64,000 nucleotides of DNA from Alicyclobacillus sp. SO9. GTDB taxonomy: Bacteria; Bacillota; Bacilli; Alicyclobacillales; Alicyclobacillaceae. The notes beneath the pieces were generated by a model. That model worked only from the letters and a program-made list of their open reading frames with translations. It had not been told where the DNA came from and searched no databases. Location of the stretch: the NCBI RefSeq assembly GCF_016406125.1, contig NZ_CP066339.1, forward strand, positions 1,364,001-1,428,000, given 5' to 3'. Below, in pieces: positions 34,315-44,003 of the stretch. Position 1 is the stretch's first letter. Each line of letters begins with the position of its first letter. Position numbers and translations under genes: made by a program.

Positions 34315-34479
34315 GGATGGAGGGAGCGTGACAGCAACGAAAGCATGGGCACTCACAAGGTTACGAGAAGGGCCGCAAGGGGCCAAACGGCTGAACGGCT
34401 AAACGCCGAGGCGCCAAGAGAGAAACTTGCCCAATTGTGAACTAGGGCAGGAGAATTGGTTCAGAGAGGATGAAAGTAG

Positions 34480-35124
34480 ATGGAAAGTTCAACCGAGGAC
34501 AGAGTGTATTCAGCGTTTGCTGGGGATGAGTTGATACAGACGGGATCGCTGAGGGAAGTCGTATCGAAAGTGAAAAATGAACTTGACGATGACGATTTGT
34601 CACGAGTACTCATATTTGACGATACGACAGGACGAGTAACAGACGTTGATTTTCGCGGCACAATCACAGACGTGCTGCAGCGGCTAAGCTGCGATTTCGA
34701 AGGGGGAAGTGTCGCCAGTTCTGTCACTAGTTCTGACGCGGGGGATGCAGTCAACCGGGACAAGCCGAGGCGAGTGGGGCGTCCAAAATTGGGTGTGGTA
34801 CCAGGGGAAGTAACACTGTTGCCTCGGCACTGGGACTGGCTCAAAAGTCAACCTGGTGGCGCCTCTGTGACGTTGCGAAAACTAGTGGAAGAAGCACGGC
34901 GTGCACGGGCGAACAAGGATGCGATGCGGCAAGCGCAAGAAGCCACATATGGATTTATGACGGCGATGGCCGGCAATCGTCCACACTATGAAGAAGCCCT
35001 GCGAGCACTGTACGCAAAGGACTCTCAGCTCTTCTATCAGCTGATTGAGGATTGGGCAGAGGACGTTCGCAATCACATCAAAAAGTTGGCCCAGAACGCA
35101 TTTTTGGCGGAGGATAAGGGTTAA
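34480..35124 (+). CDS. DUF2239 family protein
   Basis: 214-residue protein. The N-terminal half contains the small domain with LIFDDTTGRVTDVDFRGT; the C-terminal half has the family hallmark VGRPKLGVVPGEVTLLPRHWDWLKSQPGGASVTLRKLVEEARR. The basic GRPKLG stretch and the following helices suggest nucleic-acid contact, but the function is unknown. GAGAGGA precedes ATG 34480. It is divergent from the WYL regulator. Confidence 0.88.
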   Translation: MESSTEDRVYSAFAGDELIQTGSLREVVSKVKNELDDDDLSRVLIFDDTTGRVTDVDFRGTITDVLQRLSCDFEGGSVASSVTSSDAGDAVNRDKPRRVGRPKLGVVPGEVTLLPRHWDWLKSQPGGASVTLRKLVEEARRARANKDAMRQAQEATYGFMTAMAGNRPHYEEALRALYAKDSQLFYQLIEDWAEDVRNHIKKLAQNAFLAEDKG

Positions 35125-35168
35125 TTCACTGGAAGCGGGAAGGTATGAAGGATGTACGGAGCCAAACT

Positions 35169-35190
35169 AGGCCGACCGCAGGGTCGGCCT
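35169..35190 (+). terminator. Hairpin after DUF2239
   Basis: Perfect 9-bp stem AGGCCGACC/GGTCGGCCT with GCAG tetraloop, between convergent DUF2239 and pirin genes; it could serve both strands, though the U-tract is weak. Confidence 0.65.
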
Positions 35191-35210
35191 CTGTGGCAAT
35201 TAAGTTGCGT

Positions 35211-36233
35211 TTAACCCTCTCTTCTTTCAACCGTTCCGTCAGCGTACTGTGCAAATCTTCCTGAGGTGCGTTCGTTCACAGGCTCCGGACCATCCCATTG
35301 CCATCCTCCAAACTGCGTCCGCTGATAATCTTCGAACGCCGCGCGAAGTTCTTCCTGTGTATTCATGACGAACGGGCCGTATTGTGCGACAGGCTCTCGA
35401 ATGGGCTCGCCTTCAAGAACCAGCAACTGTGCTTCCGTTGCACCATTTGTAATTGAGATGTGTTGGTCGCCGGCAAGCTTCACTCGACAATTTACTTCAA
35501 CGGGTGTTCCTTCAACACTGATTGTGTCGCCTTGATAGAAATAGAGATTGCGATTGAGGGTTCCTGTCACTGGCGGGAGCGAAAGATTAGCTCCGGGACT
35601 GAGAGTAACAAGGAAAATCCCCACATGATGCTGGGATACACTTGCCCACGATGCTTTGGTCGGCTCTAAGCTATCTCGTCCATTCAGGCTTCCAGCTATC
35701 AAACGGACTGTCGCGGTTTCCCCGTTGCTGCCGGTTATCTCCGTCTCTGGAATGTCCTCAGCCCAAAGCATTTTGTATTCAGGTGTCGCTGATTTTCCTT
35801 CACTAGGCAGGTTCAACCAAATCTGAAAGAGTTCAAGAGGATTCTCCTTATCTTGGTGAACCAGAGGAAACATTTCCGTGTGTTGAGCTCCTCGTCCTGT
35901 GGTCAGCCACTGAACATCTCCATTGCCGTATCGCCCGCACGATCCGGTGGAATCAAAGTGGTCTACGAATCCTTTCAAGACAATCGTAACGGTTTCAAAT
36001 CCCTTATGTGGATGCGCTGGGAAACCAGGTACTTTGCTTCCGTGATACATTCTGAATCCGTCTTGTAGTGTATAGTCCTGCCCGAGGTTTCTGCCGTCCA
36101 GAGACGTGGCTGGTCCTTGTACTTCGTTTCCTCGAGGGTAGGCATCTTGATGATGGACTGTCATAAGAAATGGGTCTTCTGTTGTCCAAGGAAAGTCCAT
36201 ATTTTGTATTTTGAGAATCTTGTTGTCTGACAT
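35211..36233 (-). CDS. Pirin family protein
   Basis: 340-residue bicupin. The N-terminal cupin has the pirin metal site: HPHKGFETVTIVL, then VQWLTTGRGAQHTEMFP with the conserved His and Glu. The C-terminal pirin domain follows (LLVLEGEPIREPVAQYGPFVMNT). Some pirins are quercetin dioxygenases and others redox sensors. ATG 36233 has AAGGTGG upstream. Convergent with DUF2239. Confidence 0.92.
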   Translation of the reverse strand: MSDNKILKIQNMDFPWTTEDPFLMTVHHQDAYPRGNEVQGPATSLDGRNLGQDYTLQDGFRMYHGSKVPGFPAHPHKGFETVTIVLKGFVDHFDSTGSCGRYGNGDVQWLTTGRGAQHTEMFPLVHQDKENPLELFQIWLNLPSEGKSATPEYKMLWAEDIPETEITGSNGETATVRLIAGSLNGRDSLEPTKASWASVSQHHVGIFLVTLSPGANLSLPPVTGTLNRNLYFYQGDTISVEGTPVEVNCRVKLAGDQHISITNGATEAQLLVLEGEPIREPVAQYGPFVMNTQEELRAAFEDYQRTQFGGWQWDGPEPVNERTSGRFAQYADGTVERREG

Positions 36234-36511
36234 GTGGTGCTTCCACCTTTCTTCATAACTTGATTGAGATGGCCCCTGTGCTTGAACACGAGAACAACTC
36301 CAATTTCTAAAACGTAAGTATACACTTTAATGTAACATAGTATCAGAAGGATACCAATGTAGGGGAATATTCTATGAAGAAACTGGAGGATGTTCAGTAA
36401 AAATATAGAATATGTATGACAACGTTTTGCGAAAACAGAGGTCAGAAGGTATGCCATTCAGTCAGCAGGATGGCCGGAAATTTCACTTTACTTTGCAGAG
36501 GGGGAACACTA

Positions 36512-37495
36512 TTGAAGAATCCAATCGACGTGCTGCTTGACAAGTCTAAGGACTGGATTCTTCTTCCTCGTGCATCGAGTGTTGCGGAGCAGGCGGTCGC
36601 TTTTCTTCGAGAGACCTTTCAGATTGAAGCGGGCATTCTCAGTTACGGAAGACGTCCTCGCAAAAGCGGACCAGATTACCTCCGCCGGTCAAAACGCTGG
36701 TACAAGTCATGGGGATTTGAAACGTCACAACCTGAAATTCAGGGAGCGATTGAGCAGTCTGCTCCATTTTCTGAGAATGCAGCTAAACGGCAATGGTTTC
36801 GAGCGGAAGAGGTACCTTTGGTTTGGCGAGGTATTTTGAAGGATAACCAGGTGCAGCAGGTAGGAATTTGGCTGGTGAATTTGGACATGAGTCCAGTAGG
36901 GTTGTTTGTGCTTGCCTTGAAGAAAAACAGAAGTGTTAGCGAGCGAGAAGCTATTGCACGGTGTATGGCTCACATTACTGTTGTCCTGGAATTGGTCGTA
37001 ACGCGTCGTTTGTCTGAGGAATTGAGTATCCGCGATCCGTTGACACGTGTGCTAAATCGACGCGGCCTCCTGTCTGAATTCGATAAACTGACGGCTCAGC
37101 AAACTCCGTCTACTGTCGTCGTTGTCGATCTTGACGGTTTTAAACAGTTTAACGACGAACAAGGCCACATCGCCGGTGATGAGACACTATTGCGCGTTGC
37201 AGATGTGCTTGAGGACCATACTGCAAAAGCTAACGGCATTTGTTCACGGTTCGGCGGAGATGAGTTTGTGATTGTGTATCGACATGCAACGGAGGACGTC
37301 GATTTGACCGCGCAACGGGTGGTAGACAAGCTTTTGGACGTCAAGGTGTCGGCAAGTGCAGGGGGTGCAGTCTTTCGTGTTGATGGATATGACTTTGATA
37401 CTTGCTATCGGATTGCTGACACTCGCCTGTATGAGATGAAGAAGCAGAAAAAGCGCGGGATTGGCAGGCCGGACAACGGAGGGTATGGCTTCTAG
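36512..37495 (+). CDS. GGDEF diguanylate cyclase
   Basis: About 327-residue soluble protein. Residues of about 30-180 form a GAF-like sensor; the C-terminal GGDEF domain starts at DPLTRVLNRRGL and carries an intact RFGGDEF signature with VVDLDGFKQFND for metal and nucleotide. It should make cyclic di-GMP. I choose TTG 36512 with AGAGGGGG upstream, although the frame is open from 36416; the exact start is uncertain. The inhibitory RxxD site upstream of GGDEF is not evident. Confidence 0.88.
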   Translation: MKNPIDVLLDKSKDWILLPRASSVAEQAVAFLRETFQIEAGILSYGRRPRKSGPDYLRRSKRWYKSWGFETSQPEIQGAIEQSAPFSENAAKRQWFRAEEVPLVWRGILKDNQVQQVGIWLVNLDMSPVGLFVLALKKNRSVSEREAIARCMAHITVVLELVVTRRLSEELSIRDPLTRVLNRRGLLSEFDKLTAQQTPSTVVVVDLDGFKQFNDEQGHIAGDETLLRVADVLEDHTAKANGICSRFGGDEFVIVYRHATEDVDLTAQRVVDKLLDVKVSASAGGAVFRVDGYDFDTCYRIADTRLYEMKKQKKRGIGRPDNGGYGF

Positions 37496-37571
37496 ACGCT
37501 AGTTGTACCGAGTCAATGTGATTCTATCTGCCTGTCTGGTAAAATAATGAATCAGAGAGGGGCGATAATGC

Positions 37572-37751
37572 ATGGTGCAGAATGTTGGGTATACTGGTCT
37601 CATAACGCTGGTCATGACACTTTTGATGTTCATTTTATTTTTCTCGATTATTGTAGCTATTTTTCAGATTCGCAATCATACTCGTGACACTTCTCAGAAG
37701 CTGGATGAGTTATCTCGCTTGTTAAGCGAGTATATCAGTCGTAAATCATGA
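37572..37751 (+). CDS. Small membrane protein
   Basis: 59-residue protein in a frame too short for standard tracks. ATG 37572, GAGAGGGG upstream. One strongly hydrophobic helix (LITLVMTLLMFILFFSIIVAIFQI) is followed by a charged amphipathic tail (DTSQKLDELSRLLSEYI) that could form a coiled coil. This layout is common in small Bacillales membrane proteins; no specific family identified. Confidence 0.6.
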   Translation: MVQNVGYTGLITLVMTLLMFILFFSIIVAIFQIRNHTRDTSQKLDELSRLLSEYISRKS

Positions 37752-37888
37752 GCGTACTTTGCATTGAGACAATTGGCATTAAGCAGAAATCGTACAAGCG
37801 AGAAGTGCTGCGCGTCACAGTCTCTAACCATCATTATTGCGTCGGACCCCGTTTTTCGTGCGAGGTCCCTTTTATCGCCCTTTCTTCA

Positions 37889-37916
37889 TTGACGACAGGC
37901 CATGAATATGTAAAAT
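37889..37916 (+). promoter_or_regulatory. SigA-type promoter of htpG
   Basis: TTGACG (37889-37894), 16-bp spacer, TAAAAT (37911-37916), directly upstream of the CIRCE element. Confidence 0.65.
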
Positions 37917-37926
37917 AAACAGTGTG

Positions 37927-37953
37927 TTAGCACTCGGCGGTATTGAGTGCTAA
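37927..37953 (+). promoter_or_regulatory. CIRCE element (HrcA operator)
   Basis: Perfect TTAGCACTC-N9-GAGTGCTAA. HrcA binds CIRCE and represses class I heat-shock genes. It sits 10 bp after the -10 of the htpG promoter. Confidence 0.96.
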
Positions 37954-38085
37954 TGTGAGAGATGTTCAGTATTTTGAATGCATTCATCATTGACAACTGA
38001 TACTGCACCAGCCGTTCTCGTACGACGAACAGAGGAACGACACATGCAAATGAATGTTTGAGAAACCGAAAGGAGACATTTTTAA

Positions 38086-39963
38086 ATGGAAAAAACCCCT
38101 TTTAAAGCGGAATCAAAAAGAATGCTCGAGATGATGATTGATTCCATTTACTCCAATCGCGAAATTTTTCTTCGAGAACTGATTTCAAACGCCAGTGACG
38201 CAATTGATAAACTATATTATAGGGCACTGACAGATGAAACACTCACTTTTGATAAGGACAAGTACTACATAAAAATCTCCGTGGATAAAGACAATCGAAC
38301 CCTGGTTGTTAAGGACACAGGGATTGGTATGACGAAGGAAGAGCTGGAAAGTAATTTAGGTGTCATTGCCAAAAGCGGTTCACTGGCCTTTAAAGCGGAG
38401 AACGAGGCTACAGACGGACACGACATCATTGGCCAGTTTGGCGTTGGCTTCTACTCATCATTCATGGTGGCGGACGTTGTCACCGTTGTGACGAAAGCGC
38501 TAGACAGTGACTCTGCATACAAGTGGGAATCTTCCGGTGTTGACGGCTATACAATCGCACCGACTGAAAAGATTGAAACGGGTACAGAAATTCGTCTTAA
38601 ACTGAAAGAAAATACAGATGATGACAACTATAACGATTATCTGGAAGAATATCGACTTCGCTCTATCATCAAGAAGTACTCTGACTTTATTCGCTACCCC
38701 ATAAAAATGGACGTGACGGAACAGAAGCCCAAAGAGGGCAGTGAAGATGAGTTCGAACAAGTCTCAGAAGAGCAGACCATCAACAGCATGGTTCCGATTT
38801 GGAGAAAAAACAAGAATGAACTGACAGACGAAGACTACGAAAATTTCTACATGGAGAAGCACTACGGCTTTGACAAACCACTCCAACACCTTCATATCAG
38901 CGTTGACGGCATGGTGCGCTACAACGCTATTCTCTACATCCCTGAGCAAACACCCTTCGATTACTACACAAAAGAGTACGAAAAGGGTTTGGAACTGTAT
39001 TCAAACGGAGTTCTTATTATGAGCAAGTCTCCGGATTTGCTGCCGGATTACTATAGTTTTGTAAAAGGTATGGTTGATTCTGAAGACCTGTCTTTAAATA
39101 TATCCAGAGAGATTCTGCAACAGGATAAACAACTGAAATTTATAGCCAAAAACATTAAGAACAAGATTACGAAGGAATTGCAACGAATGTTGGAGAACGA
39201 GCGAGAAAAGTATGAGAAATTCTATAATGCCTTTGGTACGCAATTGAAGTATGGCGTGTACAGCGACTACGGTATGAACAAGGAAGACCTTCAGGACCTG
39301 TTGATGTTCTATTCGTCCAAGGAAAAGAAACTGGTGACGTTAGACGAGTATGTTTCCAAAATGCCAGAGGAGCAAAAGTTCATATATTATGCAACGGGTG
39401 GCAGCTACGACAGAATTGAAAAACTCCCGCAGACCGAGATGGTATCGGACAAGGGGTACGAGATTTTGTATCTCACTGAAGATGTGGATGAATTCGCCAT
39501 TAAGATGCTTGTGAATTATAAGGAGAAAGAGTTTAAATCTGTTTCGGCAGGCGATTTGGGTATTGACGATGAGAAGAAAGAGCAATCCGAAGCTGAGGAA
39601 AATGAGAACAAAGTTCTCTTTGGAGCCATGAAGGAAGTACTCGGCGACAAAGTGAAAGATGTCCGTATTTCAAAACGGCTGAAAAATCATCCAGTATGCC
39701 TAACGGCCGATGGTGAAGTGACTATTGAAATGGAAAAAGTTCTAAGTCAAATGCCAAACAACCAGAATGTAAAAGCTGATAAGGTTTTAGAGATTAATAT
39801 CAATCATGATGTGTACAAGTCGTTGAAAGACGCTTTCGAGAACGACAAAGAAAAACTAAATCTGTATACCAATCTGCTCTACAATCAGGCACTCTTAATC
39901 GAAGGACTGCCTGTCAAAGACCCAGTAGAATTTACAAATGACATCTGTAAAATTATGGTTTGA
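38086..39963 (+). CDS. htpG: Molecular chaperone HtpG (Hsp90)
   Basis: 625-residue Hsp90 homologue of normal length. The ATP-binding GHKL motifs are clear: [26 protein letters not shown] and [15 protein letters not shown]. Middle-domain Arg is in [11 protein letters not shown] and the C-terminal dimer domain completes it. ATG 38086 follows AAGGAG. A SigA-like promoter and a perfect CIRCE upstream imply HrcA control, unlike Bacillus subtilis htpG, which is not in the CIRCE regulon. Confidence 0.98.
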   Translation: MEKTPFKAESKRMLEMMIDSIYSNREIFLRELISNASDAIDKLYYRALTDETLTFDKDKYYIKISVDKDNRTLVVKDTGIGMTKEELESNLGVIAKSGSLAFKAENEATDGHDIIGQFGVGFYSSFMVADVVTVVTKALDSDSAYKWESSGVDGYTIAPTEKIETGTEIRLKLKENTDDDNYNDYLEEYRLRSIIKKYSDFIRYPIKMDVTEQKPKEGSEDEFEQVSEEQTINSMVPIWRKNKNELTDEDYENFYMEKHYGFDKPLQHLHISVDGMVRYNAILYIPEQTPFDYYTKEYEKGLELYSNGVLIMSKSPDLLPDYYSFVKGMVDSEDLSLNISREILQQDKQLKFIAKNIKNKITKELQRMLENEREKYEKFYNAFGTQLKYGVYSDYGMNKEDLQDLLMFYSSKEKKLVTLDEYVSKMPEEQKFIYYATGGSYDRIEKLPQTEMVSDKGYEILYLTEDVDEFAIKMLVNYKEKEFKSVSAGDLGIDDEKKEQSEAEENENKVLFGAMKEVLGDKVKDVRISKRLKNHPVCLTADGEVTIEMEKVLSQMPNNQNVKADKVLEININHDVYKSLKDAFENDKEKLNLYTNLLYNQALLIEGLPVKDPVEFTNDICKIMV

Positions 39964-40070
39964 TGTCGTTGCAGAAATTGACAAAGAAGCAGAGAAAGAG
40001 TTTTTTTGTCATAAGGATGAGTTCCTAGTGTAACTCTAGTGACAGAACTATCCTTAGTATGCGGCAGTCG

Positions 40071-40124
40071 TGTACTTAAAGTAAATGATATACTTAAAGT
40101 GAATAGTGTACGTAGAAGTGTGAT
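40071..40124. repeat. Three tandem 18-bp imperfect repeats
   Basis: Units 40071-40088, 40089-40106 and 40107-40124, with the first two sharing ACTTAAAGT and the third more diverged (ACGTAGAAG). They lie 56 bp before the DsrE-like start, where a regulator could bind. Confidence 0.6.
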
Positions 40125-40179
40125 GAAGTCAGTTCAGGAACTGCAGACGGTGAAAATTAGCACGAGAGGAGCTTGCGAA

Positions 40180-40512
40180 ATGGGCACCAAAGTCTTGGTT
40201 GTACTCTCAACGGGTGAAAAACAGAAGGCATTGACAGGTCTGCTCTATGCCAGCAATGCCATGAAGAACAAGTGGCTCGAAGAGGTTAAAGTTGTCTTTT
40301 TTGGTCCGTTCGAATCACTCTTGGCTGAAGACGAAGAAGTGCAGAACTGGACCGGGCAGTTGGCTGAGTTTCAGACACCTGTTGCGTGCAAGTTTGTGTC
40401 TGACAACGGCGGTGTGAGTGAGAAGCTCTCCGAGTTAGGTATTGAAGTCGAATATGTAGGTCAAATGGTATCGGATTATATTAACGATGGGTATGTACCA
40501 ATGGTATTTTAG
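40180..40512 (+). CDS. DsrE family protein
   Basis: 110-residue protein with the DsrE/F-like alpha-beta fold: KVLVVLSTGEKQKALTGLLYASNAMKN, VKVVFFGPFESLLAEDEEV and a C-terminal VEYVGQMVSDYI. DsrE-like proteins relay persulfide sulfur; the usual active Cys is uncertain here (the candidate is VACKFVS). GAGAGGAG at 40164-40171 selects ATG 40180 over the longer open frame from 40039. Confidence 0.78.
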   Translation: MGTKVLVVLSTGEKQKALTGLLYASNAMKNKWLEEVKVVFFGPFESLLAEDEEVQNWTGQLAEFQTPVACKFVSDNGGVSEKLSELGIEVEYVGQMVSDYINDGYVPMVF

Positions 40513-40561
40513 TAAGTACCCGTAGAAAGACATATCCATAGGCACCAAAAGAGGAAGTGGC

Positions 40562-40640
40562 TAAGACGGGTCAGGCGAGTGGAACAGATAAGCTGTTGTT
40601 GTCTGTGTACCATAAGCCTGGCGCCGTCTTTTGTTTTCTA
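40562..40640 (+). terminator. Branched terminator-like structure
   Basis: Outer stem AAGACGG...CCGTCTT with CAGGC/GCCTG inside and ACAGA/TCTGT at the tip, followed by TTGTTTTCT. It lies 50 bp after the DsrE-like stop. The rest of the gap to 40958 holds only a possible promoter near GTGATATACT. Confidence 0.55.
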
Positions 40641-40958
40641 AAAAGAAGCGACATCTGGGTGAAATGAGGCGACAGGCAATCTTCGTGCATGTGTAACATG
40701 TAGCGGACCGTTAAACAGTTATGACAATTTATGTTGGAAAAAGTTAGAGATGCCGAAGAGGTGGGGCTGTGATATACTAGATTTAAATAGACTGATAATT
40801 CTGATGTGTTTGATAAAAAAGAATAGATTTGCTCTTTTCGTGTCCTTGCTTCAATTCTTCCCTTAATTCTCCCTTCAAGTCGGAAGCTTTACTATCACCT
40901 AAAATTCTGCTTGTTCGCTCTAGTGGCTTAGAGAATCAAACTGAGGGAGGCGGTTATC

Positions 40959-42848
40959 GTGATTGACATGGCAAATCGGTTGAAGTCTTATACACAGGCA
41001 GAGAACAAGTTAAAATGGGAAGGTCGGTTTGAAGATTACCTCCAGATTGTCAAAGAGTATCCAACTGTCTCGAATTCCGCCCACGCACGCGTCTATGACA
41101 TGATTGCGGCAGCTGGTATTGAAGAAGTGAACGGGCACAAAGTCTACCACTTCTTTGACAATGAGATTTTTGGGATAGATACGGCCCTTGAACACTTGGT
41201 TGAAGAATACTTTCATTCTGCGGCACGCAGACTTGATGTGCGCAAACGGATTTTGCTCTTGATGGGACCTGTCAGTGGGGGAAAATCCAGTTTGGTGGCA
41301 CTTTTGAAGCGCGGTCTTGAGGAATACAGTCGAACAGACAGAGGTGCCATGTACGCAATCAAAGGATGTCCAATGCAGGAGGAGCCTCTGCATCTGATTC
41401 CCACACCTATGCGTAAAGACTTTGAGGACGAACTGAGTATTAAAGTTGAAGGAGAGTTGTGTCCTGTCTGCCGCTTCCATCTAGAATACACTTATGGAAA
41501 TGACCCCACACAAGTTCCTGTTGAGCGCATCCTGTTTAGTGAAGCAAACCGTGTCGGAATTGGTACGTTCAGTCCGTCAGACCCGAAATCACAAGACATT
41601 GCAGACCTCACTGGTAGTGTCGATCTCGCTACCTTAGCACAATACGGTTCGGAATCAGACCCCCGTGCTTTTCGCTTTGACGGTGAACTGAATAAAGCAA
41701 ACCGCGGTATTCTTGAGATGCAGGAGATGCTGAAGATTGACACCAAGTTTTTATACCACCTGTTGAGCCTGACGCAGGAGGGCAACTTCAAGGCAGGGAG
41801 ATTTGCGCTGATTAGCGCGGACGAAGTGGTGATTGCTCACACCAATGAAACAGAGTATCAGGCCTTCATTTCCAATAAAAAGAATGAGGCATTGCACTCC
41901 AGGATGATTGTCATGCCGGTACCCTATTCTTTACGAGTATCGGACGAGGTCTCGATTTATGAAAAGCTCATTCAGCAAAGCGATTTGAAAGACGTTCACC
42001 TTGCGCCTCACGGCCTCATGACCGCTGCCACCTTTACAGTGTTGTCCCGCCTCAAGCCTTCTGCCAAAGCAGAACTCATGAAAAAACTGCATCTGTATGA
42101 CGGTGACCTTCACGACAGTAGTGAGATTGATGTGAAGGAACTGAAGGCTGAGTTTTCCGATGAGGGAATGAATGGAATTGACCCGCGTTATGTTATGAAT
42201 CGAATTTCCAGCACATTGGTGAAAAATAATGCCGTTTGCATTCATCCGTTAGATATTCTGCGCGGACTAAAAGACGGACTGAACCAGCACACCAGCATCA
42301 GTAAAGAAGATAAGGAACAGTTGCTGAACCTTATTGCTATGGCACGCCGAGAATACGATGATTTGGCTAAAAAGGAAGTTCAGCGAGCGTTTGTGTATTC
42401 CTATGAGCAGTCTGCGCAAACCATGTTTAACAACTATCTGGATCACATTGAAGCCTTCTGCAACAGACAGACGCTCCACGACCCGATTACAGATGAGACG
42501 GTTGAACCAAATGAACACTTGATGCGCTCCATCGAAGAACAAATTGGCATCACAGACAACGCAAAGCGCCAGTTCCGAGAAGAACTGCTGATTCGCATCT
42601 CCAGCTACGCACGGCGCGGGAAGTCCTTCACGTACGACTCGCACGAACGCTTGAAAGAGGCTATTGAGAAGAAACTGTTCGCTGACCTCAAGGATGTTAT
42701 CAAGATTACCGCCAGTGTGAAAAATCCAGATCCGGACCAGTTAAAACGCATGAATCAAGTACTGGACACACTGGTCAACAATCATGGCTACTGTCCGGTC
42801 TGCGCGAATGAAACGTTGACATACGTTGGTAGTCTTTTAAGCCGGTAG
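40959..42848 (+). CDS. prkA: PrkA serine protein kinase / AAA protein
   Basis: 629-residue sporulation protein with AAA-type ATPase and kinase-like domains. P-loop ILLLMGPVSGGKSSLVALLKRGLE, family-specific block AIKGCPMQEEPLHLIP and the Cys pair in GELCPVCRFHLEYTYG are visible. In Bacillus subtilis PrkA is made in the mother cell under SigE and has Lon-like protease activity in some reports. GTG 40959 has GAGGGAGG upstream. First gene of the prkA-yhbH-spoVR operon. Confidence 0.96.
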   Translation: MIDMANRLKSYTQAENKLKWEGRFEDYLQIVKEYPTVSNSAHARVYDMIAAAGIEEVNGHKVYHFFDNEIFGIDTALEHLVEEYFHSAARRLDVRKRILLLMGPVSGGKSSLVALLKRGLEEYSRTDRGAMYAIKGCPMQEEPLHLIPTPMRKDFEDELSIKVEGELCPVCRFHLEYTYGNDPTQVPVERILFSEANRVGIGTFSPSDPKSQDIADLTGSVDLATLAQYGSESDPRAFRFDGELNKANRGILEMQEMLKIDTKFLYHLLSLTQEGNFKAGRFALISADEVVIAHTNETEYQAFISNKKNEALHSRMIVMPVPYSLRVSDEVSIYEKLIQQSDLKDVHLAPHGLMTAATFTVLSRLKPSAKAELMKKLHLYDGDLHDSSEIDVKELKAEFSDEGMNGIDPRYVMNRISSTLVKNNAVCIHPLDILRGLKDGLNQHTSISKEDKEQLLNLIAMARREYDDLAKKEVQRAFVYSYEQSAQTMFNNYLDHIEAFCNRQTLHDPITDETVEPNEHLMRSIEEQIGITDNAKRQFREELLIRISSYARRGKSFTYDSHERLKEAIEKKLFADLKDVIKITASVKNPDPDQLKRMNQVLDTLVNNHGYCPVCANETLTYVGSLLSR

Positions 42849-42860
42849 GAGGTGAGAAGG

Positions 42861-44003
42861 ATGGCCACAGTATCGAGGGATGACTGGACACTGCACCGTA
42901 AGGGCCAGCAGGCACAGGCACGGCACAAGAATAAAGTCAAGGCGGCTATCCGAGAAAATCTAAAGGATGTCATCACTAATGAAGGATTGATTGTGCAGGA
43001 CGGTCATCAGGTGGTTCACATTCCAATTCACTCCATGGATGAACCCCACTTTCAGTTTAACCGCTCCAAACAACAGCACATTGGCCAGGGGGAAGCAGAG
43101 AAAGGGCAAGTGATAGGACAAGCCGATGACCAAAAGAGAAATGCAGACGAGCCAGGTGATGGGCCGGGTGAGCGCGTATTTGAAGCCGAGGTGACACTGG
43201 ACGAAATCGAAGCCATTCTGTTTGCAAATCTTGAACTGCCCAATTTAAAGCCAAAGCCGAAACAGACAACCCGAGTCTCAGCCGAGGAGTGGACAGACGT
43301 TCGCACGCGGGGTATTCAGAGCAATTTGGATAGAAAGCGCACCTTCATCGAAGCGCTGAAACGGAGCGTCAGAAAGCAATCGGCGTTTCAAATTAGCCAG
43401 GAGGACTTGCGTTTTAAGACGTATGATGAAAAAGATGAGCCGCAAACTGGGGCTGTTATTCTTGCAATGATGGATATTTCGGCTAGTATGGGTGAGTTCG
43501 AGAAGTATGTGGCTCGTACATTTTTCTTTTGGATGGAGCGATTCCTGAACAAGCATTACCCACAGGTTGAAATTCGCTATTTGGTCCATCACATCGAGGC
43601 CGCAGATGTAGCTGCAGAAGACTTCTACCGGCTCCGGGAAAGCGGAGGAACCAAGTGTTCTTCCGTCTACGAATTAGCACTTCAACTGATAGAGACCGAG
43701 TACCCGGCAGCCTCGTGGAACATCTACCCAATGCACGTGAGTGACGGCGACAATATGAGCAGCGACAACAAGCTCGTATTCGAAATGATTGAAACCCTGT
43801 GTCAACGTTCTTCCATGGTAGGCTACCTTGAAATTCAATCTCATCACTATCATTCGAGTCTCTCGAGAGTACTTGGTGCCCTTGCTAGTCCTGTTTTCCG
43901 CCAGGTTCGGGTTTCATCCAAGGAAGGTGTCTTGGAAGCCTTATCCCGCTTCTTTAGATCGGCGGACTCTTCTGAAAGCACAGAGGGGGTCGAAGGCATA
44001 TGA
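42861..44003 (+). CDS. yhbH: Sporulation protein YhbH (DUF444)
   Basis: 380-residue DUF444 protein. The basic N-terminus is followed by a charged linker (GQGEAEKGQVIGQADDQK) and a von Willebrand-like domain with the metal-site style motif MMDISASMGEFEKYVARTFFFW. ATG 42861 is preceded by TAGGAGGTGA. It is co-expressed with prkA and spoVR, as in most spore formers and many Proteobacteria (YeaH/YcgB). Its stop overlaps the spoVR start by 4 bp. Confidence 0.95.
   Translation: MATVSRDDWTLHRKGQQAQARHKNKVKAAIRENLKDVITNEGLIVQDGHQVVHIPIHSMDEPHFQFNRSKQQHIGQGEAEKGQVIGQADDQKRNADEPGDGPGERVFEAEVTLDEIEAILFANLELPNLKPKPKQTTRVSAEEWTDVRTRGIQSNLDRKRTFIEALKRSVRKQSAFQISQEDLRFKTYDEKDEPQTGAVILAMMDISASMGEFEKYVARTFFFWMERFLNKHYPQVEIRYLVHHIEAADVAAEDFYRLRESGGTKCSSVYELALQLIETEYPAASWNIYPMHVSDGDNMSSDNKLVFEMIETLCQRSSMVGYLEIQSHHYHSSLSRVLGALASPVFRQVRVSSKEGVLEALSRFFRSADSSESTEGVEGI

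Noticed and set aside
36416-36511. N-terminal extension of the GGDEF protein
   Set aside because: No ribosome site at 36416; TTG 36512 has one and gives a normal domain start.
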